64,000 nucleotides of DNA. Origin: JADKIH01 sp049363815 (GTDB lineage: Bacteria > Bacteroidota > Bacteroidia > AKYH767-A > 2013-40CM-41-45). Of the stretch, positions 40,836-49,642 are shown in pieces (within the stretch, counting starts at the first letter, position 1; every line of letters begins with the position of its first letter). Both the position numbers and the translations under genes were made by a program. Below the pieces are notes generated by a model. It did not search any database, was not told where the DNA came from, and worked only from the letters and a program-made list of their open reading frames with translations. The stretch covers positions 13,953 to 77,952 of the forward strand of contig JBMQEM010000068.1 in NCBI GenBank assembly GCA_049363815.1, in the 5' to 3' direction.

Positions 40836-42720
40836 TTATTCCCGGCAGGATTATTTTTCCATGTTTTTTTAATTCTCTTTCCTTTCCCATTTCATAAATT
40901 ATAGGTGTTACCAATAAGACATAAATAGTAGAAGTAATTACACCCCCAATCAATGGAATTGTAATAGGTAACATCACATCGCTGCCCGTACCAGTTGACC
41001 AGAGTATAGGAATTAAGCCAAAAAGCGAAACGGAAACAGTCATTAATTTTGGTCGTAATCGTTGAACGGCACCGTCCATTATGTATTTACGTAAATCAGC
41101 TTTCGTAATAGTCTCATTTGAGTTACCTTTATCTTTAACCAACTTTTCCATATACTCATTAAGGTATATTACCATCAACATTGCTGTTTCAATTGCCACA
41201 CCAAACAATGCGATAAAACCAACGGCAACGGCAACTGATAAATTCACTCCATAGAAATAAACCATATACACTCCGCCTATTAATGCAAACGGAACAGTAA
41301 TCATAGTCAGTAAAGCTTCTTTCAATGATTTGTAAGTAAAATACAATACCATAAAAATGATAATAAGAACAATTGGCATAATAAATTTCAACGTTTTGTT
41401 TGCGCGAATTTGATTTTCATATTGACCACTCCATTCAAGGTTGTAACCTTTCGGAAGTTTGGAAAACATTTTGTCCAATTTGTCTTGTGCTTCTTTCACT
41501 GTGCTTCCCAAGTCACGATCCCGTACATTGAACAATACGGTTCCCCGCAACATAGCGTTTTCTGAGTTTATCATTGGTGGACCTTCCGAAACAGTTACTT
41601 CAGCTACTGATGAAAGCGGAACCGTTCCATAATTCATTGTCTTTATAGGAATTTGGTTTATAGCTTCTAAACTGTTTCTGTAGTCCTGTGCGAACCGTGC
41701 ATTCACAGTAAATCGTTCTCTGCTTTCAATTGTTGTAGTCAGATTCATTCCACCTAATGCAGTTTCAACATACATATTCACATCATCCACACTCAAACCA
41801 TATTTCCCAATTTCATTTTTTTTCACAGTAATATCCACATATCGTCCTCCTGTAACAGGTTCAACATACAAATCTTTTATGCCATTAATTCCTTGCAATT
41901 CATTTTTCATTTTTACTGCGAGAGAATAGATGGAATCAAGATTTTGTCCATAAATTTTCAAACCTACATCTGTTCGTATTCCTGTTGAAAGCATGTTGAT
42001 TCGGTTGATAATTGGTTGAGTGAACCCGTTAACTACACCCGGAATTTGCAACTTTGCATTCAATTCGTTAATTATCTCGTTCTTGGTTATACCGCTTCTC
42101 CATTCTGTTTTTGGTTTCAAAAGAATAATTGTTTCAATCATACTGATTGGAGAATTATCGGTCGCTGTGTTTGCTCTGCCGGCTTTGCCTAATACATTTT
42201 CTACTTCAGGAACTGACATAATTAACTTATCCTGTACCTGTAAAATTCTTTTTACCTCAGAATTTGATACATCAGGTAGTGTTACAGGCATGAACAGTAT
42301 AGAGCCTTCATCCAACGGAGGCATAAACTCTGAGCCCATTCGAAACAACATTATACCACCAACAGTGAGCGCAATTATATTTATTGCTATTACGGTTTTT
42401 CGCCAATGCAAGCACCATTTCAAAATAGGAGAATAAATCTTCTCCAAGACCCGCGTTACAGGGTTGGCACTTTCAGGTTTTAATTTCCCTTTTAAAATAA
42501 ATGAAATCAAAACAGGTGCAAGCGTAATAGCAAGAAATGCATCAATAATAAGTATGAAAGATTTTGTCCAAGCTAGTGGATGGAACATTTTTCCTTCAAT
42601 ACCGGTAAGTAAAAAAACGGGAAGAAAAGAGGTAATTACAACGATGGTTGAATAAAACACACCAGGTCCTACCTGTTTAGAGGACTTTTCAATTATTTGT
42701 AATCGTTCTTTACTTTCCAC
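40825..42720 (-). CDS. cusA: C-terminal half of a split CusA-type heavy-metal RND pump
   Basis: 631 residues covering the last 60% of a CusA-type pump, starting from a GTG at 42720 with E-S-K-E-R-L-Q-I-I-E, the cytosolic linker just past the N-half's last helix. The rest is intact: the second set of membrane helices, 'I-S-M-I-E-T' and 'I-N-M-L-S-T-G' (aligned in my reading with CusA copper-relay Met573 and Met623), and the end 'Y-V-L-L-V-T-P-I-I-Y-E-M-G'. The position of CusA Met672 appears to be Leu. The two halves sum to 1053 residues, almost exactly a full CusA, without evident overlap or gap. It lies upstream of the N-half gene, in reverse of the protein order. Confidence 0.88.
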   Translation of the reverse strand: MESKERLQIIEKSSKQVGPGVFYSTIVVITSFLPVFLLTGIEGKMFHPLAWTKSFILIIDAFLAITLAPVLISFILKGKLKPESANPVTRVLEKIYSPILKWCLHWRKTVIAINIIALTVGGIMLFRMGSEFMPPLDEGSILFMPVTLPDVSNSEVKRILQVQDKLIMSVPEVENVLGKAGRANTATDNSPISMIETIILLKPKTEWRSGITKNEIINELNAKLQIPGVVNGFTQPIINRINMLSTGIRTDVGLKIYGQNLDSIYSLAVKMKNELQGINGIKDLYVEPVTGGRYVDITVKKNEIGKYGLSVDDVNMYVETALGGMNLTTTIESRERFTVNARFAQDYRNSLEAINQIPIKTMNYGTVPLSSVAEVTVSEGPPMINSENAMLRGTVLFNVRDRDLGSTVKEAQDKLDKMFSKLPKGYNLEWSGQYENQIRANKTLKFIMPIVLIIIFMVLYFTYKSLKEALLTMITVPFALIGGVYMVYFYGVNLSVAVAVGFIALFGVAIETAMLMVIYLNEYMEKLVKDKGNSNETITKADLRKYIMDGAVQRLRPKLMTVSVSLFGLIPILWSTGTGSDVMLPITIPLIGGVITSTIYVLLVTPIIYEMGKERELKKHGKIILPGINEE

Positions 42721-42834
42721 CTTTGCAATTATTTTTCATTAAAAAAAATAGCGAAACTATTTATTAATAACAGCACAAGTTACAATAAACAATTTTTTTA
42801 CAATATGACTTCTGTCCTGTAACACATCTTATAA

Positions 42835-43053
42835 CTATTGCTTCACTACACTTTCCAGGGCCATGTCACACTTTGGGCAATTATCTGCTTTTTCTGAAAT
42901 TACTTCCAAATGCATTGGACACTGATAAAACGTTTTACCCGAATCAACTTTTGTCGTGTCGAAAGTAAATGTGCTTGTTGTAGATCCATCTTTTGGTGAT
43001 GAACACGCTACCATTAAAACCGTAATAGCGGAAATTGCAAATGCTTTTTTCAT
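42835..43053 (-). CDS. Heavy-metal-binding-domain lipoprotein (HMBD), paralogue
   Basis: A 72-residue lipoprotein when started at the ATG at 43053, which opens a proper signal (M-K-K-A-F-A-I-S-A-I-T-V-L-M-V-A-C); the frame continues upstream to 43110 without a better start. The HMBD reads T-F-Y-Q-C-P-M-H-L-E-V and N-C-P-K-C-D-M-A-L. It is a paralogue of the lipoprotein at 36882-37151. It lies 114 bp ahead of the CusA C-half; an AT-rich hairpin with a T-run in that gap may partly end transcription. Confidence 0.85.
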   Translation of the reverse strand: MKKAFAISAITVLMVACSSPKDGSTTSTFTFDTTKVDSGKTFYQCPMHLEVISEKADNCPKCDMALESVVKQ

Positions 43054-43164
43054 ATTTGATTTATTTATTAATCTTGTTTTATTGTTCATTCTCGTTCTAA
43101 TAATTGACATTCAGATTGTGCCTTGGATGATTGCTAGTCATCTTTCTTCAAATATTTTTATTTT

Positions 43165-44598
43165 TTATTGTCTGATAAATTTGCTTACCAATTCACCTTT
43201 GTCTGTTGCAATTTTTAAAAAAAACATTCCATGTCCAACAGAGATCTTAATATTTGCTTCTCCATTAATTACCTGACATTTGCTGCTTTCAGTACATTGC
43301 CCTAACACATGTTCAATTTTAAAATTGTACTCTCCATCTGGTACCCCACTCAATACCATTTTAATTTCTTCAGCTCTGGTGGGATTAGGATACAATAAAA
43401 TTCTACCTGTTTCAACCACAGAAATATTTGTCGTCGGAATATAAATACCACTTTTGAATTTTATCGTTCCTGAAATATCGTCTTGCCAAACGACATAGAC
43501 ATTTCCATTATGAATTGCAACGTCTGCGTTCACAACTCCTGCATTAGCAATTGTGTCAGGTACTGGATTCAAGCTGTTATTTATATCAGATGAAAACCGG
43601 AATAGTGCTTTGTTGTCTCCCAATACAGTTTCCTTCCATACAACTCCCAAAGCAGAATCGTACTTTGAAATTCTTGGATAGTTTTGATCAGTGTTCCCCG
43701 ATAACTGCTGAACGAATGCTGGTTGCATATTAGCTAATGACGAACTACTGAAATATACCCTAGGGGAACCGCTTGCTGCGTTCATAAATACAGAATAAAG
43801 AGAATCGTTGATTATTACTCCATCCGGTCCGGTAGACGGACAAGCCATTATCATCCAATTGTTCAGATCAACGTTCCAACCATTAGTAAATGATAATCCG
43901 TTATCCGTAGACACACCAGTCCAACTATCTCTAATATTAATTAGGTTGTCACGATAGAGCATAGCAACAGTATTACCTTCACTAACAATTGAACCCGGAC
44001 AACAATCACATACGACTCCGCCAGACCAACCACTTGCCAAAACATCTGTTGTAAAAGTAATTCCATAATCCGAAGATCTTGTTACTACCCATCTTGCATT
44101 TGAAAAATTAGCATCGAATTTCATAAACCCAACTATTGGATTTCCTGAATCATCTATTGTAACTGTTGGAAACCGACTTAGGTCAGGTGTAACGAAATCT
44201 ACTTGAATTGGAGATGAAAATGTCTGTCCACCATCAAAAGAACTGACAATGTAAATCGGGTTAACATCTTCGGGTGTTTCTTTGATCACAATGTAAACGG
44301 TATCTCCTCGTGAAGCAATGTCTGGCCCGGCCCAAGATGCAGTAAATACAGGGATTGAAGGTGAATTGATCGATATAGGACTTGTAAACATTGTTCCGTT
44401 CCACTTGGAGAATTTACATTCATTTGACGATCCTTTTCCCCAAATAATCATAGGATCTCCCGAAGCATCAGTAACAATTCGAGGATGAAGATTCCCCTCC
44501 ATTGACATTGCAACAGTGATTTCAGGTGACCATACTATTTGTTGTGGATAAGCGGTGTAAACAGATAGGATCGCCAGCAGCGTGAGTAGATGTTTCAT
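43165..44598 (-). CDS. Secreted sialidase-like beta-propeller protein with T9SS sorting domain
   Basis: A 477-residue exported protein with signal peptide (M-K-H-L-L-T-L-L-A-I-L ... A-Y-P-Q). Residues 20-390 carry BNR-like turns: 'S-S-F-D-G-G-Q-T-F', 'S-S-D-Y-G-I-T-F' and 'S-T-D-N-G-L-S-F', as in sialidase-type six-bladed propellers, though the catalytic arginines are not traceable by eye. A C-C-P-G-S loop follows 'V-V-C-D'. The T9SS tail has L-Y-P-N-P and M-F-F-L-K-I-A. It lies 6 bp downstream of the multicopper oxidase, so it belongs to the same export-linked metal operon; copper binding or a partner role is inference. Confidence 0.75.
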   Translation of the reverse strand: MKHLLTLLAILSVYTAYPQQIVWSPEITVAMSMEGNLHPRIVTDASGDPMIIWGKGSSNECKFSKWNGTMFTSPISINSPSIPVFTASWAGPDIASRGDTVYIVIKETPEDVNPIYIVSSFDGGQTFSSPIQVDFVTPDLSRFPTVTIDDSGNPIVGFMKFDANFSNARWVVTRSSDYGITFTTDVLASGWSGGVVCDCCPGSIVSEGNTVAMLYRDNLINIRDSWTGVSTDNGLSFTNGWNVDLNNWMIMACPSTGPDGVIINDSLYSVFMNAASGSPRVYFSSSSLANMQPAFVQQLSGNTDQNYPRISKYDSALGVVWKETVLGDNKALFRFSSDINNSLNPVPDTIANAGVVNADVAIHNGNVYVVWQDDISGTIKFKSGIYIPTTNISVVETGRILLYPNPTRAEEIKMVLSGVPDGEYNFKIEHVLGQCTESSKCQVINGEANIKISVGHGMFFLKIATDKGELVSKFIRQ

Positions 44599-44604
44599 AT
44601 TAAA

Positions 44605-46332
44605 TTATAATTTAATTATTTTACAATACTGCGTTTTATCTTTATCAGAAACTTTTAAAATATATATCCCTGATCCAAGGCTACTCAAATCAATACTTAT
44701 TTCTGATGAATTGTCATTTATTTTATTTGAGAGCACTGTTTGATTTGAGGTATTGAACAAAGAATATTTTGTTTCTTTTTCGAAACCTCTTATACCAATT
44801 CTTACAAAAGATGAAACAGGATTTGGACTACATTCTAAAACTCTGTCATTATTATCACCAATTTCTATATTCGATGTTCCCGGTAAAACAACAAACGATC
44901 CCATCATACCATCATCTTCATGATGTAGTAAATGACAATGATACATATAAGGTATGGTGTCTGCAAAATCTTCAAACTTGGTAATAAAGGATACTGATTC
45001 ATTTGGCATAACAAGAACAACATCCTTCTTTACCTGATCAGATACTGGAACAGCAACCCCATTTATATCGGTTACATAAAATTGTACATCATGAATATGA
45101 AATGGGTGAGCGATCAAAGTATTATTTGTTAAAATCCATTTTTCCACATGATTCAAATAGGTTGTATCATTTATCGTATCCATACTAAATTGATGTCCAT
45201 TTATTGTAAATGGTCCTTCAACCATTTCCATAGGTCCCATAGTTTGCGGAGCGAAAACGAGTTCTCTTGTCCTGTTTATTAAGGTAGAATCAAAGGGTTG
45301 GAAATTGACTAGTGAAGTTGGTATAGTTGTAACCGGATTAACAGTTTGAGCAATAACGTTTATTTGAAGAAGATCAAAATCAGCACCATTTAAAAAATTC
45401 AAATTGTAATCGGGAATTTGACTCATTCCATTACCAACATTTTGAGCTCCTATAATTCCATCAGGCAATCCACTGCCGTAATTCATCAATGAAATTGTTT
45501 GGCCTTGCATTCCGGTAAGATCAATCAATATTTCAGCTCTTTCTCCCGGTGATAACTGTAATCGGTTCATTGCAATAGGGGAGCGAACTAAACCACCATC
45601 CGAAGCAATTTGATAAAAAGTCATATTATTTGAAAATCCGAATAAAAATGAACGATCGGACGCGCCATCAAGTAATCTTAATCTGACAATTTGTGCAGGA
45701 GCATTTATAAAGGGATCAATCGTTGCATTTACCATAGGTACGGTGTCAAACATAGTAGCTATTGCAGTTTGATAAAGCACGTCAAAGCATTTTGTCTGAA
45801 CAATGAGCGGGATATCATCTATGCCATAAGTTCTTGGCAGATTCAATCCTGCTTCAATGCTATCTCTGATTATAATTAATCCAGCCAGACCTTTAGTAAC
45901 CTGAATATCTGTTCTATTTTGTCCATGTGGATGATACCAATAAGTTGCAGCATCATTCATCACTGTAAATGAAGGCGACCAGGTTGCTCCCGGCATGATC
46001 ATCTGGTGCGGACCACCATCCGCATGTGCAGGAACATGTAATCCATGCCAGTGCATAGTTGTAACCGGTGGAATATTGTTTGTTACATTCAGTGTTACAT
46101 TGTCTCCTTTATTTAAAATCAACGTTGGGCCAAGAATGTTTCCATTAACACCATAGGTCGGGGTTTGATATCCTGCAAAAAATTCCGTGGAATCCGCCTG
46201 AACCGTTAAGTTGAAATTTGTGCCCGACAAAGTTGGTGGAATAAATAGAGGATTTTGTGAAAACGATTTATTAGCAATGACGAAAAGGATCGTCACTGCT
46301 AATAAATTAATTATTGATTGTTTGGTTTTCAT
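44605..46332 (-). CDS. Secreted multicopper oxidase with T9SS sorting domain
   Basis: A 575-residue enzyme with a signal peptide (L-L-A-V-T-I-L-F-V-I-A ... S-F-S-Q). Copper ligands are all visible: H-W-H-G-L-H, 'W-Y-H-P-H-G-Q', H-P-F-H-I-H and the T1/trinuclear motif H-C-H-L-L-H-H-E-D-D-G-M. This is the CueO/CotA-like oxidase fold, expected to oxidise Cu(I) or Fe(II) with O2. A T9SS tail (C-S-P-N-P, G-S-G-I-Y-I-L-K-V) replaces the usual periplasmic location by surface export. Its ATG overlaps the stop of the thioredoxin-like gene (TAATG), so the two are coupled. Detoxification of Cu(I) at the cell surface is the likely role. Confidence 0.92.
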   Translation of the reverse strand: MKTKQSIINLLAVTILFVIANKSFSQNPLFIPPTLSGTNFNLTVQADSTEFFAGYQTPTYGVNGNILGPTLILNKGDNVTLNVTNNIPPVTTMHWHGLHVPAHADGGPHQMIMPGATWSPSFTVMNDAATYWYHPHGQNRTDIQVTKGLAGLIIIRDSIEAGLNLPRTYGIDDIPLIVQTKCFDVLYQTAIATMFDTVPMVNATIDPFINAPAQIVRLRLLDGASDRSFLFGFSNNMTFYQIASDGGLVRSPIAMNRLQLSPGERAEILIDLTGMQGQTISLMNYGSGLPDGIIGAQNVGNGMSQIPDYNLNFLNGADFDLLQINVIAQTVNPVTTIPTSLVNFQPFDSTLINRTRELVFAPQTMGPMEMVEGPFTINGHQFSMDTINDTTYLNHVEKWILTNNTLIAHPFHIHDVQFYVTDINGVAVPVSDQVKKDVVLVMPNESVSFITKFEDFADTIPYMYHCHLLHHEDDGMMGSFVVLPGTSNIEIGDNNDRVLECSPNPVSSFVRIGIRGFEKETKYSLFNTSNQTVLSNKINDNSSEISIDLSSLGSGIYILKVSDKDKTQYCKIIKL

Positions 46333-47111
46333 TAGTGAGCAATATTTATTCTTTTGTTAATTGATTTACCATCACTAAGAATTTGTACTGTATAAACACC
46401 GGATGGGATGCCAGACAGGTTTGAATTTATTTTATGGATTCCGCTGCTGGCCTCTTCATTTGCAATCTCACGAATTAATTTTCCTGAAACATCCAGCAGA
46501 TTGATCTTTACGTTAGTCTTTGATTTCATATTTAATTCAATTGAGAATAGATCATTCACAGGATTTGGATACAGTGAAACATTTTCAATTGTTGCAGGTA
46601 AATCATTTACTTTTGAAGTTGCAAAGAAGTTTCTTGCCGCAATACCAATAGCAGTTGTATCGCTTATGGAAAATCCAACATTTGTAAAAAGGACATCATG
46701 TCCTGACCCTGCAGCAACTGCTACAGTTGGCATTCCGAAGCCTCCATAATAAGCAACCAATGTCGCACCCTGATCGAATATTGCACTATTGAATCCATTT
46801 GTGTTTTTGAATCCGGTCATAGTAGCGCAAGTGTAGCTATTCGTGTAAGCGATCTGATACCACTTTACTCTGCCCGGAAATTCAGCCTGAAGATTGTTAA
46901 CCATATCTTCAATCGCATGTCCTGCTGCAATACAAGAATTGCAGGTCATCACAAATTCCATAATCACAACCTGACCTGAATCAAGTTCAGAGAATAAATG
47001 ATGTGATTGACCTTCGCAATCAACTTTTGTAAAATCCATCGCAGTTGTTTGAGCTTTGGAAATCACCGAGGCGAACATCAAAGCAATCATTAGATAAAAT
47101 GATTTTTTCAT
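46332..47111 (-). CDS. Secreted thioredoxin-fold protein (CxxC) with T9SS sorting domain
   Basis: A 259-residue protein with a signal peptide (M-I-A-L-M-F-A-S-V-I-S-K-A-Q). A thioredoxin-like domain fills 25-170: 'V-V-I-M-E-F-V-M-T-C-N-S-C-I-A-A-G' holds the CxxC pair, and 'G-F-G-M-P-T-V-A' the cis-Pro. The T9SS tail has L-Y-P-N-P and G-V-Y-T-V-Q-I. Its stop codon overlaps the start of the multicopper oxidase gene by one base. CxxC proteins can carry copper as Sco-type metallochaperones, so it may load or protect the oxidase; this is inference from position and motif. Confidence 0.85.
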   Translation of the reverse strand: MKKSFYLMIALMFASVISKAQTTAMDFTKVDCEGQSHHLFSELDSGQVVIMEFVMTCNSCIAAGHAIEDMVNNLQAEFPGRVKWYQIAYTNSYTCATMTGFKNTNGFNSAIFDQGATLVAYYGGFGMPTVAVAAGSGHDVLFTNVGFSISDTTAIGIAARNFFATSKVNDLPATIENVSLYPNPVNDLFSIELNMKSKTNVKINLLDVSGKLIREIANEEASSGIHKINSNLSGIPSGVYTVQILSDGKSINKRINIAH

Positions 47112-47151
47112 TTTGTTTTATTGTTTTTTGAATTATGTATAAATAGGAATA

Positions 47152-47176
47152 GTCGCCTTTCCGAAATGGAGGCGAC
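47152..47176 (-). terminator. GC-rich hairpin between the HYC_CC_PP-like gene and the thioredoxin-like gene
   Basis: A perfect 7-bp stem GTCGCCT / AGGCGAC with an 11-nt loop. No T-run follows on the minus strand, so it may be a partial terminator of the preceding gene or a leader structure of the oxidase operon. Confidence 0.5.
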
Positions 47177-47196
47177 GCTAAATAGAATGTACTATT

Positions 47197-47580
47197 TCAA
47201 ATTAAGAAGGTACTGTTTCGCTTGTAAATAGGAGCCTGATTTAAATTAGGCGGTGGCTTGTCCAATGAGAAATGGACGTATTCAGAAAAAGAGATAAGAG
47301 ATTTAACATCAAAAATCGTTGGTAGTACTAATAAAAATTGATTATTAAGAAATGTAGATGTTGAAGATTTACTGTGAACAGACTTTACTTTAAAGTACTT
47401 TATTTCATTTTTACAGCAATCCGGTTTCATTTCGCCTTTACCGCACGAGCAAGAATGTTCATCATTGAACAATACCTGTACAGAGCTAACTTTTTTTCCG
47501 CAATAATGTAATTGAAGCCCAACACCAAAAGTGGTGACGGAATACATAATTAAAATAAGGAAGGTGACCAATCGCTTCAT
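47197..47580 (-). CDS. HYC_CC_PP-like small exported Cys-rich protein
   Basis: A 127-residue protein when started at the ATG at 47580, which gives a clean signal peptide (M-K-R-L-V-T-F-L-I-L-I-M-Y). It then has Q-L-H-Y-C-G-K-K, S-C-S-C-G-K-G and P-D-C-C-K-N, and ends with a K-P-P-P-N motif. H-Y-C, C-C and P-P in this order define the HYC_CC_PP family as I recall it, found in Bacteroidota near metal-efflux genes. The Cys/His pattern suggests periplasmic metal binding. It lies 85 bp upstream of the oxidase operon and has its own promoter right at the start codon. Confidence 0.75.
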   Translation of the reverse strand: MKRLVTFLILIMYSVTTFGVGLQLHYCGKKVSSVQVLFNDEHSCSCGKGEMKPDCCKNEIKYFKVKSVHSKSSTSTFLNNQFLLVLPTIFDVKSLISFSEYVHFSLDKPPPNLNQAPIYKRNSTFLI

Positions 47581-47586
47581 GGAGTC

Positions 47587-47617
47587 CGAAGATAAGCTAA
47601 TTGCAGTTAATTTCAAA
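47587..47617 (-). promoter_or_regulatory. Promoter of the HYC_CC_PP-like gene, probably leaderless
   Basis: Read on the minus strand: TTTG at 47617-47614, a 19-nt spacer, TATCTTCG at 47594-47587 (one base from TAnnTTTG). Transcription would start within a base or two of the ATG at 47580. Confidence 0.55.
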
Positions 47618-47735
47618 AATTGGGGTTTAAATTTGAATGTAGCGAACAATTCCTGAAAACATAGAGACTAAAAGTTTCTAAATTTGCCAAAAAACGAAGG
47701 TGTAAATGGTTCGCCTGTTTATTCACTTTCTAAGT

Positions 47736-49631
47736 TTATATATTATGCTGTTGTTTAAATTTCATCAGATTCAAACTAATCAATATGACAATTAAAGTCA
47801 CCCCAACATCAGCAGCAATCGCAAAAACCAAATTGCTATAACCCAGCAAAGCAAGTGTAATAAATAAGACTTTTACAGCAATTGCTCCTGTAGTGTTGAT
47901 CTTTATTGTTTTGAGTGTCCTTTTCGAAAGTTGAATCAAGAAAGGAATAAGAGAAAGCCTATCATTCATCAATGCAATATTAGCAGTTTCAATTGCAGTA
48001 TCACTTCCAGCCGCCCCCATTGCAATTCCAACAGTAGATTGTGCAAGTGCAGGAGCATCATTTATACCATCACCTACCATAGCAACGTTTTTATACTTTG
48101 ATAGAAGAGCTGTGATCTTTTCTGATTTATTCTCCGGTAACAATCCACCATAGCTTTCATTTATTCCTACAATTTCTGAAGTATATTTAGCTGCTTTATC
48201 ACTGTCTCCTGTGAGCATAATAACATTTACGCCCATATTTTGAAGCTGACTTATAGCCTCTTTGCTGTCGGGCTTAATTTCATCCATTAACCCAATAATT
48301 CCTGCAACACCATTTCCAAAACTTACAACTACACTTGTCTTCCCTTCTGAAGAAAGTTTTTCAACTATTTTTTCTGCTTCTTCGGTTACAGGTTGATGCT
48401 CTTCTATAAAACTTAATTTACCTATGAAAATGGTTTCATCTTCACAAACCAGACACTCTGCAATTGCACCTTTACCTGCAACACTTTTGAAATTCTCAAC
48501 TTGATGCGGAGTTAATCCCTCTTTTTTTGCTGCATCAATAATCGCCTCCGCTAAAGGATGTTCAGAAAAAACCTCTGCACCCGAAGCACAGGCGAGTAAT
48601 TCTTTTTTATCGGTCCCATTCATTGGAATAACATCTGAAACAATCGGCTTCCCAAATGTAATGGTGCGGGTCTTGTCAAGACATATAGCTTTAATTTTTG
48701 CCATTGCTTCCAGATACTTCCCGCCTTTAATTATAATTCCCTTTGAAGAAGCATTTCCTATTGCAGCGTAGATAGCGACAGGCGTAGAAATTACTAAAGC
48801 ACAAGGACAGGCTATCACCAGCAATGTAATTGCTTGCTGTAACCATTTTTCTAACGATTGATCCAAAATGAAAACAGGTATGCAAAAAACAAGAATTGCC
48901 AATAGAATAATTGAAGGTGTATAATACTTAGAGAATTTTTGAATGAACTTCTGTGTATCCGATTTTGTTGCTTGGGCTTCAAATGTTAATTTAATGATCT
49001 TTGAGAAAGTTGTGTCTGTAGACAATTTAGTAGTTTCAATTTCGATGAAACCGTTCTTATTGAGCGTTCCTGCAAAAACAAAGTCTCCTTCATGCTTGTC
49101 TTTAGGAATTGGTTCTCCTGTTATTGCAGCTTCATCAACGGTTGTATTTCCGGACACAATCTTTCCATCCAATGGAATCATTCCCCCCGGTTTAACTTGA
49201 ACAATTGAACCTCTTGCTATTTGATCAATTTGTAATTCACCACCCTCTTTTAACGTAGCTATTTTAGGTGACTTAGAAACCAATTCATCCAGTGCGTTCT
49301 TACTGTTTTCGATTCCTATATCCTCTAATCTTTCACCAAGTACATACAGAACAATTACAACTGCTGCCTCTGGGTATTCTTTCAGATAAAATGCACCTGC
49401 AACTGCTATAAGCATCAATAAATTAATACTACTGAATTTAAGCTTTACAAGCGCCTTTAATCCGTTCCAAAGAACTTTGTAACCAAATCCTATAATTAAT
49501 CCTGCAAAAACATATGGAGCGTATAAGGGGGGTACTTCTATTCCAGTTAGAGATAGAATTTCCAGTGTGACAACTACTATTACTGCAAAAAGCAGAAAGA
49601 GAAATTTTTTGTCGTTTATTGGTAGTTTCAT
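47736..49631 (-). CDS. P1B-2 type metal ATPase (Zn/Cd/Pb) with altered phosphorylation motif
   Basis: A 631-residue P1B ATPase. Metal site C-P-C-A-L-V in 'A-C-P-C-A-L-V-I-S-T-P', T-G-E-P in the actuator ('A-I-T-G-E-P-I-P') and G-D-G-I-N-D-A-P in the hinge are all present, fitting Zn/Cd/Pb export (ZntA type); no N-terminal HMA domain. The catalytic motif is unusual: C-L-D-K-T-R-T-I-T-F, with Asp319 intact but Arg322 (codon CGC, 48666-48668 on the plus strand) where nearly all P-type ATPases have Gly. It may impair activity. It ends an operon with the CzcA-CzcC fusion, CzcB and the ICMT-like gene, 11 bp after the last. Confidence 0.88.
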   Translation of the reverse strand: MKLPINDKKFLFLLFAVIVVVTLEILSLTGIEVPPLYAPYVFAGLIIGFGYKVLWNGLKALVKLKFSSINLLMLIAVAGAFYLKEYPEAAVVIVLYVLGERLEDIGIENSKNALDELVSKSPKIATLKEGGELQIDQIARGSIVQVKPGGMIPLDGKIVSGNTTVDEAAITGEPIPKDKHEGDFVFAGTLNKNGFIEIETTKLSTDTTFSKIIKLTFEAQATKSDTQKFIQKFSKYYTPSIILLAILVFCIPVFILDQSLEKWLQQAITLLVIACPCALVISTPVAIYAAIGNASSKGIIIKGGKYLEAMAKIKAICLDKTRTITFGKPIVSDVIPMNGTDKKELLACASGAEVFSEHPLAEAIIDAAKKEGLTPHQVENFKSVAGKGAIAECLVCEDETIFIGKLSFIEEHQPVTEEAEKIVEKLSSEGKTSVVVSFGNGVAGIIGLMDEIKPDSKEAISQLQNMGVNVIMLTGDSDKAAKYTSEIVGINESYGGLLPENKSEKITALLSKYKNVAMVGDGINDAPALAQSTVGIAMGAAGSDTAIETANIALMNDRLSLIPFLIQLSKRTLKTIKINTTGAIAVKVLFITLALLGYSNLVFAIAADVGVTLIVILISLNLMKFKQQHNI

Positions 49632-49642
49632 TTGAATTAAAA

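Noticed and set aside
42020..42436. 138-aa plus-strand frame inside the CusA C-half
   Set aside because: It is antisense to a strongly conserved RND frame and has no signal, domain or start-site support.
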